From NCBI GenBank assembly GCA_021204905.1, contig JAJPYN010000012.1, positions 1 to 64,000 of the forward strand: a DNA stretch of 64,000 nt. Reading direction: 5' to 3'. Position 1 is the stretch's first letter; every line of letters starts with the position of its first letter. This DNA is from Prevotella sp. Lineage in GTDB: Bacteria > Bacteroidota > Bacteroidia > Bacteroidales > Bacteroidaceae. Below the pieces are notes generated by a model that was given only the letters and a program-made list of their open reading frames with translations, made no database searches and had not been told where the DNA came from. The translations under genes were made by a program, and so were the position numbers. This document shows positions 54,076-61,130 of this stretch, piece after piece.

Positions 54076-56924
54076 GTTTGAGCCTCGTCGCCCTCCTCGG
54101 GGAACATCGCCACAGTGATGCAGTCGCCCGAAGCAAGGAACTCTTTCATTAGTGCTATGAGCCGCTCCGTGGTCTCGGATTCTATCAGCTCTCTTGTGCC
54201 GGTATGGATATCGACGCCGCACTTCCGCCACTTGTAAATCACGTTCGCCCAATAGGAGTTCTTGTTCTGGTCGTCGTCAAACTTCTTGAGCATTGTCTCC
54301 TTCACTTTCTGCAACTTCTCCTCGTCGATAGCGCTCAGTGTCGCCGTTACCTCATTCGCCAGAATCTCCATCGCGATATCTTTCTTCTCGGGCTTCATCG
54401 GGCAAACGGACTGCAGCAGATAGATATGCCAGCCGTCGTCAGAGATGCCCGCCATACCGCTTGCCCCGCAGGTGTACGCCGCACCGGCGTCCTCGCGTAT
54501 CTTTTGCAGATACTCCATCTCGAGGATATCGCCCACCATCTGCAGCTCCACCGACTTCTCCGCAGAGTATTCCATATCTCTGTTTGTCCACACCATAATC
54601 GCCATGGCTTTCGGCGTCTCCTGCTTGCGATAGAAAATGTTGTCTATTTTTCCCTTCGCATATCCTATCTCGCGCGGGGAGTTGTCGACTTTCTCCGCCG
54701 ACGGCAAGGCACCGAGATATTGGCAGACGAGCGGGCGGATGGTCTCCTCGTCGTAGTTGCCGAGGATGGTGAACTCCCAGCCGTTGGCACTTGCCGTTGC
54801 CGTCTTCGCCATCTCCAATATGCGGTCGTAGGAGATCAGCGGCAGGTCTTCCGCCACGAGCGGCGCACGGCGGGGATTGTGACCGTAGAGCGTGGCGGAG
54901 ATGGAATCACTGAAAGCGATGTCGGGGCTAAGGCTCCTGTCCTTCAGCTGCACCTCCAAACGGCGGAGGAGGTTGTCGTATGCCGCCTGGTCTTTATTGA
55001 TGTCGGTGAAATAGAGATATACCATTTGCAGCATCGTCTCCACGTCTTTCGGCGTGCTGCCGCCCTCAATCTTCATCGCGCGCTCGTCCATTGACAAGTC
55101 GGCATTGGCAATCTTGCCGGCGAGTGCCTTTGTCAACTCGCTGTTAGAGAATTGTCCCAGTCCGCTGATGCCTATCGCATCGTCAAAGAGTTTCAGGTTC
55201 ACGTCGTCGGCGGGATAAGCCGTCCCTCCCTGTCCGCCGACACCATCGAGCGTTACCTTGTCCTTCTCGAAGTCAGTATGTTTGAGTATCACCTTCACGC
55301 CGTTAGACAGCATCAGCTCCGTATAATCGAACTTGTCGCTCTTCTCCTCGCTGACAATCTCTCCGGCGGCGGGCAAGGAGGAGATGAGCGGCTCGTCCTT
55401 AACGTTGTCGACAAACGGCGTGAGCTCGGCTGTCTGGGCGGCGTGCAAAGCGTCGAGCAGCTCCTCGCGTGTGGGATAGACGACATCGTCCCCCTCCTTG
55501 TTAAAGTTAATAACGACAAGGTTTGTATCCGTAGCGCTCACTAACTCCTTTATCATCTCATTCACCGCCTCAACGGGGATCATCGGCACTATCTGTTGGT
55601 AGAGTTGGTATTCGTCGTCGATAGACATCAACGGCTCGCCGTCGAGGAAATGCGCGCGGACCTGCTCGGCGAACTCCTCGTTGGTGCGTTTGTCTTTGTT
55701 GCTGTAACGCTTGTCGAGCTCGCTGAGATAATTGTCCTTAAAGCGGTTGTATTCCGTCGCGGTGAACCCGTATTCCGCCGCACGAAGCGCCTCCGTATAT
55801 GCCGCCGTGAGAGCCGCCGCCGTGAGGCTGACATCTTTCGGACTGACAGTAATATCCAGCGCGCCGACAGCCTTCGACAAGAGATAATCGCCGTCGTCGA
55901 CATAGCCGCGGACAAACGGGCAGTCCGCATCGAGGATCGCCTCGTCGAAACGGTTAGAGAGCATCTCTCCGGCAGCCGACACAAGATACCTGTACAAAAG
56001 GTATTCCATACCGCTCTTCAACGAGTCGGGGTATGCCTCGTGCTTGATATACAGGTCGAGGAAACACGTGCGTTGCTCCTTGTCTTTGTCGATGATGATG
56101 ATCGGCTCGGCGTTATCCGGCACATCAGGACGCTCTATCGCCGCTGCATCGTCCGGATTTGTCATTCCGCCGAACAGATCCTTAATCATTTCTTCGGTGT
56201 GGTCGACATCAACATCGCCTATGACAAGAATCCCTTGGTTAGCCGGGTGATACCATTTCTCGTAGTAGGCGCGCAGTTCTTCGGGTTTGAAGTTGTCGAC
56301 AACATCCATCGTGCCGATAGGGAAGCGGTAGCCGTATTTCGAACCGGGATAAGCGGCGGGCAGGTTACGCTCGATCATCCGGCTCATCGGACTGGTAGAC
56401 AACCGCCATTCCTCGTGGATGACGCCGCGCTCCTTGTCAATCTCTTCCGGGTCGAGCGTCAAGCCGTCAGCCCAATCGCGCAGGATGAGCAGGCAGGAGT
56501 CGAGGGATGCCGTGCGCAGAGTCGGCACGTTATTGATATTATAGACCGTCTCCTCCACCGATGTGTAGGCGTTCAGGTCGCGCCCGAACTCCACGCCGAT
56601 ACTCCGGCAATATTCTATCACGTCGTTGCCCGCGAAATTGTCAGTACCGTTGAAGCACATGTGTTCGAGGAAATGTGCCAAGCCGCGCTGGTTGTCCTCC
56701 TCCTCTATCGACCCCACTTTCTGGGCGATGTAGAAGTTGGCGCGGTTCTCGGGCCAGTTGTTGTAGCGGATGTAATAGGTCAGTCCGTTGTCAAGCCGTC
56801 CGATGCGGAAGGCGGGGTCAACGGGGATCGGGGGCATCTGTTGCGAAAAGCCCGCCGCGGGCAATAGCAGCAACAACAGTAAGGCAACTGCGCAGCGCTG
56901 CAAGAAGGAATTAATGGTCTTCAT
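54066..56924 (-). CDS. M16-family zinc metallopeptidase (double-domain, exported)
   Basis: An insulinase/pitrilysin-type protease of 952 residues with two M16 halves. The start ATG at 56924 follows the -7 box (56958-56965), which excludes the earlier Met at 56960 and gives a signal peptide (hydrophobic about 11-27, FSQ). The inverted zinc motif HFLEH (His84, Glu87, His88) is followed by the distal Glu in the EEIDKERGVIHEEWR block (about 160-175). The second half (from about 510) lacks the motif, as usual. It probably degrades peptides in the periplasm. It is monocistronic. Confidence 0.93.
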   Translation of the reverse strand: MKTINSFLQRCAVALLLLLLLPAAGFSQQMPPIPVDPAFRIGRLDNGLTYYIRYNNWPENRANFYIAQKVGSIEEEDNQRGLAHFLEHMCFNGTDNFAGNDVIEYCRSIGVEFGRDLNAYTSVEETVYNINNVPTLRTASLDSCLLILRDWADGLTLDPEEIDKERGVIHEEWRLSTSPMSRMIERNLPAAYPGSKYGYRFPIGTMDVVDNFKPEELRAYYEKWYHPANQGILVIGDVDVDHTEEMIKDLFGGMTNPDDAAAIERPDVPDNAEPIIIIDKDKEQRTCFLDLYIKHEAYPDSLKSGMEYLLYRYLVSAAGEMLSNRFDEAILDADCPFVRGYVDDGDYLLSKAVGALDITVSPKDVSLTAAALTAAYTEALRAAEYGFTATEYNRFKDNYLSELDKRYSNKDKRTNEEFAEQVRAHFLDGEPLMSIDDEYQLYQQIVPMIPVEAVNEMIKELVSATDTNLVVINFNKEGDDVVYPTREELLDALHAAQTAELTPFVDNVKDEPLISSLPAAGEIVSEEKSDKFDYTELMLSNGVKVILKHTDFEKDKVTLDGVGGQGGTAYPADDVNLKLFDDAIGISGLGQFSNSELTKALAGKIANADLSMDERAMKIEGGSTPKDVETMLQMVYLYFTDINKDQAAYDNLLRRLEVQLKDRSLSPDIAFSDSISATLYGHNPRRAPLVAEDLPLISYDRILEMAKTATASANGWEFTILGNYDEETIRPLVCQYLGALPSAEKVDNSPREIGYAKGKIDNIFYRKQETPKAMAIMVWTNRDMEYSAEKSVELQMVGDILEMEYLQKIREDAGAAYTCGASGMAGISDDGWHIYLLQSVCPMKPEKKDIAMEILANEVTATLSAIDEEKLQKVKETMLKKFDDDQNKNSYWANVIYKWRKCGVDIHTGTRELIESETTERLIALMKEFLASGDCITVAMFPEEGDEAQTED

Positions 56925-56957
56925 ATTCGTTTCGTTTAATATTGTTTTCAACGTCTG

Positions 56958-56965
56958 CAAAAGTA
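56958..56965 (-). promoter_or_regulatory. -7 box of the M16 protease gene
   Basis: TACTTTTG on the minus strand, 33 bp before the chosen start; no clear -33 TTG. Confidence 0.55.
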
Positions 56966-57034
56966 GTGCTTTCCCGAGGATAATCCGCTTAAATTGGCCT
57001 AAAAAGGCATAAATCGGCGGCCGGTAAGAAACGC

Positions 57035-57071
57035 AAACGAGAGCACAAGCTTGTTTCTTGCACTCTCGTTT
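57035..57071 (-). terminator. Terminator after the HU gene
   Basis: AAACGAGAG (57035-57043) pairs perfectly with CTCTCGTTT (57063-57071); on the minus strand it runs into TTTGCGTTTCTT. Confidence 0.85.
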
Positions 57072-57111
57072 ATACTGCCTTTAAGCGTTGAGGCAGACGC
57101 CGCGCGAAGGT

Positions 57112-57381
57112 TTATTTTACTTTCTGGGCGAGGTCCTTGCCGGCCTTGAACTTAACGACGTTCTTAGCAGCGATCTGAATCTTCTTGCCTGTTGCGGGGT
57201 TCACGCCCTGGCGTGCCGGTTTGTTCACCACTGCGAACGTGCCGAAGCCGATGAGCTGCACTGCTTCGCCTTTCACTAAGGAGTTCTTCACTGCATCGAG
57301 AGTAGCGTCTACCGCCTTCTTTGCTTGTGCGGCTGTCAGTCCTGTGGCTGCTGCTGCCTTAACTAAATCTGTCTTGTTCAT
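57112..57381 (-). CDS. HU-family DNA-binding protein
   Basis: An 89-residue nucleoid protein that bends DNA as a dimer: MNKTDLVKAAA with the helical N-terminal half, GFGTFAVV, then the arm KPARQGVNPATGKKI and NVVKFKAGKDL at the C-terminus. All family landmarks are present. It has its own promoter and terminator, a single-gene transcript. Confidence 0.96.
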   Translation of the reverse strand: MNKTDLVKAAAATGLTAAQAKKAVDATLDAVKNSLVKGEAVQLIGFGTFAVVNKPARQGVNPATGKKIQIAAKNVVKFKAGKDLAQKVK

Positions 57382-57422
57382 AAATCGTTTGTTTTTAAAG
57401 GGTTAGAATTATCACTGCACCG

Positions 57423-57453
57423 CAAAAATAGTGCGAAAAGTTTATACTGCAAA
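57423..57453 (-). promoter_or_regulatory. HU gene promoter
   Basis: On the minus strand TTTG (57450-57453), 19 bp, then TATTTTTG (57423-57430). Confidence 0.75.
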
Positions 57454-57513
57454 TTTTTTAAGGGAAAAATCGCTGTTTTTTGTAATTTCGCACCGCAAAA
57501 CACAAAAAAGACA

Positions 57514-58377
57514 ATGTTCAGGATACCGATTGTTACCAAATATTTGTTGCTGGCCAACATCGCGGCGTGGCTCCTGTGCGGGGTACTGCAGCTCTCGGCC
57601 GGCATCGATCTGAACGGCGCGCTGGGGCTGCATTATGTCCTTGCGCCCGACTTCCGCGCCTACCAGCTCGTAACGTACATGTTCATGCACGGGGGCTTCG
57701 TCCATCTGTTTTTCAACATGTTCGCCCTGTGGATGTTCGGCGGCGTGGTGGAGCGGCGGCTCGGCACGAAACGCTACATTATATATTATATGGTGTGCGG
57801 CATCGGCGCGGGACTGTTTCAGGAGGCGGCGCAAACGGGCGAGTTCATCGTGCTGTGCCGCGAGCAGATCCCGGCCTTTCATCTCAACGAACTGCTCACC
57901 GTGGCGCACAACTCCGCAGCCATCCTCAACCTGTGGACAACGGTGGGAGCTTCCGGCGCGGTGTATGCGCTGCTGCTGGCGTTCGGCATGCTTTTCCCCG
58001 AACAACGGATCTTCATCTTCCCCCTGCCCGTGCCAATCAAAGCGCGGTGGTTCGTCTTCTTCTACGCGGCCATCGAACTGGTGTCGGCCATCTCGTCCTC
58101 GGGCGACGGCGTGGCGCATGTGGCGCATTTGGGCGGCATGGTGTTCGGCTGGTTCCTCGTACGTTATTTCACAAAGCGCGAGAATGATTTCGGCTTCGTG
58201 AGGTATAAGGAAATAAAGCCGAAGATGCGGACGAAGGAGACGGCAGAATGGGATTACAACGCCGCCGAGCGCGACAGGCAGCGGCAGGTGGACGCCATCC
58301 TCGACAAGATTCGCAAGAGCGGTTACGACAGTCTGAGCGATGAAGAGAAGCAGAAGTTATTCGACAACAGCAAGTAA
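57514..58377 (+). CDS. Rhomboid-family intramembrane serine protease
   Basis: A 287-residue protein with six membrane segments in the first 220 residues and a soluble tail ending in a charged helix. The catalytic Ser147 lies in GASG and the catalytic His205 in HVAHLGG, the GxSG/His dyad of active rhomboids; the MHGGFVHLFFNM block (about 58-69) supplies the usual loop-1 region. The substrate is unknown. It begins divergently from the HU gene and is followed by a membrane-anchored EEP-family gene after 4 bp, so the two form one transcript. Confidence 0.93.
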   Translation: MFRIPIVTKYLLLANIAAWLLCGVLQLSAGIDLNGALGLHYVLAPDFRAYQLVTYMFMHGGFVHLFFNMFALWMFGGVVERRLGTKRYIIYYMVCGIGAGLFQEAAQTGEFIVLCREQIPAFHLNELLTVAHNSAAILNLWTTVGASGAVYALLLAFGMLFPEQRIFIFPLPVPIKARWFVFFYAAIELVSAISSSGDGVAHVAHLGGMVFGWFLVRYFTKRENDFGFVRYKEIKPKMRTKETAEWDYNAAERDRQRQVDAILDKIRKSGYDSLSDEEKQKLFDNSK

Positions 58378-58381
58378 AGGC

Positions 58382-59458
58382 ATGGGGCGCGTGTGGCGGA
58401 GCATAGGCTTGACGCTCGACATAATTGCCGCGGCGGGGATGATTCTGACAGGCTATTCCTACCTCATCGACCCCGCGCAATGGCCTTACGCGGCGGTGGC
58501 GGGCATGTTCTTCCCGTTCTTCGTAGCGGCAACCCTCTTGCTCATCGTCCTCTGGCTCTTCCTTAAACCGCGCCTGTCGCTATTGCCTATTGCGGCGATG
58601 GTCGTTTGCTACCAACCCGTGAGGATGTACGTCGGCATCGTGCCGGAGAAGAGCGTGCCCGACGGGGCGATAAAGGTGATGAGCTATAACGTGCTCGATT
58701 TCGTAGGGATGGAGAACAACCGCCTGCCTTGGCACGACAACCCGCTCGTTTTCTACCTCATCGACGCCGACGCCGACGTGCTTTGCTTGCAGGAATGCGG
58801 CCGCGACCACCTCGCCGCCGACATGAAGACGCTGCTCAAAGAGAAATACCCCTATCAGCATTACGCCGAGCAAGGCAAGGGCGGCACGTCGCTCGCGGTG
58901 TACTCGAAGCACCCGATTGTCAGGGTCGACTCCATCGCCTGCGACACGTCGCGCTGCCGGAGCCTCGCCTACACGATAGCGCTGCCGGGCATCGAGGCGA
59001 TGGTGGTGAACAACCATTTCGAAAGCAACAAGTTCGGCGACGGCGGCAAGAAGGATTTCCGGAAGGTGATGCACGGCAAGATGCAGCGCGACTCCGCAGC
59101 CGTGGCGTCGAAATATATCTTCTCGCGGTTTGCGGAAAAGGCCGTACTGCGCAGCGCACAAACGAAGGCTGTGGCGCAATTTCTAAACGAAAGGAAGGAT
59201 GTGCCGACAATCCTCTGCGGCGACTTCAACGATATGCCGATTTCAGCTAATTACCACCGCATCGCGCGGCTGCTCGACGACTGCTTCCGTGCCGCCGGCT
59301 TCGGCTTCGGCTGGACCTATTGCCACGACGGCATGCGCGTGCGTATCGACAACATCTTTTGCTCGCGCCACTTTGTGCCGTACAGCTGCAAAGTCCTTTC
59401 CGACCCCGACTATTCAGACCATCGCCCGGTGGTGTGCTACCTCGGTCTGAAAGAATAA
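58382..59458 (+). CDS. Membrane-anchored endonuclease/exonuclease/phosphatase-family protein
   Basis: A 358-residue protein: two or three N-terminal membrane segments (about 8-90) and an EEP domain (about 100-358). The domain shows VMSYNVLDF, LQECGRDHL (catalytic Glu), ILCGDFNDMP (Asp/Asn) and YSDHRPVVCYLG (Asp-His), all four landmarks of the family, so an active phosphodiesterase or nuclease on the outer face is plausible. The start ATG at 58382 lies 4 bp after the rhomboid stop; a longer frame starting inside that gene is unlikely. The rhomboid pairing is common in Bacteroidota. Confidence 0.9.
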   Translation: MGRVWRSIGLTLDIIAAAGMILTGYSYLIDPAQWPYAAVAGMFFPFFVAATLLLIVLWLFLKPRLSLLPIAAMVVCYQPVRMYVGIVPEKSVPDGAIKVMSYNVLDFVGMENNRLPWHDNPLVFYLIDADADVLCLQECGRDHLAADMKTLLKEKYPYQHYAEQGKGGTSLAVYSKHPIVRVDSIACDTSRCRSLAYTIALPGIEAMVVNNHFESNKFGDGGKKDFRKVMHGKMQRDSAAVASKYIFSRFAEKAVLRSAQTKAVAQFLNERKDVPTILCGDFNDMPISANYHRIARLLDDCFRAAGFGFGWTYCHDGMRVRIDNIFCSRHFVPYSCKVLSDPDYSDHRPVVCYLGLKE

Positions 59459-59481
59459 TTTTTTACCCGAAAGAATAGATT

Positions 59482-59961
59482 TTAGTTGTGGATTAGCGCC
59501 ACGGCAAAGGCTGCGATGCCCTCCTGCCGGCCGACGAAACCCATCCGCTCGTTGGTGGTGGCTTTGACGGAAACGCTGTCGACGTCGATGCCGATAACGC
59601 CCGCAATAGTTTGCCGCATCTGCTCGATGTAAGGCGCGAGTTTCGGTTGCTCGGCGCAGACTGTCGCGTCGATATTGCCCGCAACGAAGCCCTTGTCTTT
59701 AATCAAAGCGACCGTGCGGCGCAGCAGTTCTTTCGAATCAATGCCGGAAAAAGCGGGGTCCGTGTCGGGGAAATGGTAACCGATGTCGCGCAAACTTGCC
59801 GCACCTAAAAGCGCGTCGCAAATGGCGTGAAGGAGAACGTCGGCATCGCTGTGGCCGTCGAGCCCTTTGTCAAAATCAATCTTTATGCCTCCGAGCCAAA
59901 GACCGCGCCCGGGGACAAGGCGGTGGCTGTCGTAGCCGAAACCAGTGCGGAACGTCATCAT
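59482..59961 (-). CDS. ispF: 2-C-methyl-D-erythritol 2,4-cyclodiphosphate synthase
   Basis: Fifth step of the non-mevalonate isoprenoid pathway. It is 159 residues with the metal-binding FGYDSHRL (about 8-15) and DGHSDADVLLHAICDALLGA (about 35-54), IGYHFPDTDP and VKATTNERMGFVGRQEGIAA. Both zinc ligands and the conserved Asp are present. Its start overlaps the porV stop in an ATGATGA arrangement, so it is translated from the porUV mRNA. Confidence 0.97.
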   Translation of the reverse strand: MMTFRTGFGYDSHRLVPGRGLWLGGIKIDFDKGLDGHSDADVLLHAICDALLGAASLRDIGYHFPDTDPAFSGIDSKELLRRTVALIKDKGFVAGNIDATVCAEQPKLAPYIEQMRQTIAGVIGIDVDSVSVKATTNERMGFVGRQEGIAAFAVALIHN

Positions 59962-61127
59962 TTGCGCGTGAAAAGGTCCTTTATGCCGTCCATATCGAAG
60001 GTGAGCGAGAAGCGCAGGGTCTGGTCGAGCGGGTTCGATTTCGCCGTAGCAACGACGTAGGCGGCATCGAGCGCGAACACCTTCATCCTAAAGCCCGCGC
60101 CGAAGGTGAAGTACTTGCGGTTACCTTTGTTCTCGGCCTCGTTGTGGTAGCCCGCGCGGATGGAGAACTGGTCGTGATAGCAGTACTCCGCGCCGACGCC
60201 CCAGCGTATCTCTTGCAGCTCCTCCTTGAAGCCGTTTGGTGCGTCGCCGAAACTCTTGAAGATGCCGGCGATGGACGACAGGTCGTAATAGTCTTTCTGC
60301 ACGCGCTGCTGGTAGTCCTCCGTCGTCTCGCCGTCCTTCTGCTTGGGGTAGGTGGGGATGAGCAGCTTCGAGGCGTCGGCGGCGATGGTGAAGCGGTTGT
60401 AATCGTCGATAGGTATGGCCAAAGACGCGCCGAGCCGCAGCGTGGTGGGGATAAATTCGGAGTTCTCGTCGCCGCCGAAGGAGATCTTCGAACCGATGTT
60501 TGAAATATCGAGGCCGAGCCCGAGCTGGCACTCGCGGTAACCGATGTTGAAATAATTCTGATAGTAGCAAGCGATGTCGGCCGCGAACGCCGAACCGGGC
60601 GAGCTGTCGTCGGAATAGGAATAAGTAAGGTCGGAGTAGATCCAGCGCAGCGCCGCGGCAATGGAGAACTTATCCGACAGCATCAGCGAGTAAGCCACGT
60701 CGACCGACATCTCGTACGGGTTGATGGTCATATCGCTGTTCACGTCGCCGATGTAAACCTCGCCCATCGAGAAGTAGCGCAACGACGCGGAAATGGCCGA
60801 GTAGTCGCCGATGCGGTAATAGCCGGCGAGGTAGGCAAGGTCCATATCGCTGACGAGCTGCCTGAGCCACGGCGTATAGTTCACCGCCACACCCGCGCGG
60901 CTGATGCAAAACGGGTATTTCGCGGGGTTCCAGTACTGCGAATTGACATCGGCATCCGTTGCCACGCCGACATCACCCATACCTGCGGCGCGCGCGTCGG
61001 GGGCGATGGTCTGCGACGTTACGGCATAGCTCTCGGGGTTGAACATATCCTCTTTCTCCTGCGCCTTAGCTTTAAAAGAAAGGCAGGCGAGGGTTAATGC
61101 CGCGAAGAAAAATGCATAATTTCTCAT
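59958..61127 (-). CDS. porV: Type IX secretion outer-membrane shuttle protein PorV (LptO)
   Basis: A 389-residue beta-barrel protein with a signal peptide (residues about 1-22, AKAQ). PorV is a 14-stranded FadL-like barrel that takes cargo from the SprA pore and hands it to PorU. It shows the family blocks APDARAAGMGDVGVATDAD (about 43-61), SQYWNPAKYPF (about 62-73) and SLRYFSMGEV (about 113-122), plus the terminal strand LRFSLTFDMDGIKDLF. The start lies 3 bp after the porU stop and the stop overlaps ispF. Confidence 0.95.
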   Translation of the reverse strand: MRNYAFFFAALTLACLSFKAKAQEKEDMFNPESYAVTSQTIAPDARAAGMGDVGVATDADVNSQYWNPAKYPFCISRAGVAVNYTPWLRQLVSDMDLAYLAGYYRIGDYSAISASLRYFSMGEVYIGDVNSDMTINPYEMSVDVAYSLMLSDKFSIAAALRWIYSDLTYSYSDDSSPGSAFAADIACYYQNYFNIGYRECQLGLGLDISNIGSKISFGGDENSEFIPTTLRLGASLAIPIDDYNRFTIAADASKLLIPTYPKQKDGETTEDYQQRVQKDYYDLSSIAGIFKSFGDAPNGFKEELQEIRWGVGAEYCYHDQFSIRAGYHNEAENKGNRKYFTFGAGFRMKVFALDAAYVVATAKSNPLDQTLRFSLTFDMDGIKDLFTRK

Positions 61128-61130
61128 TAT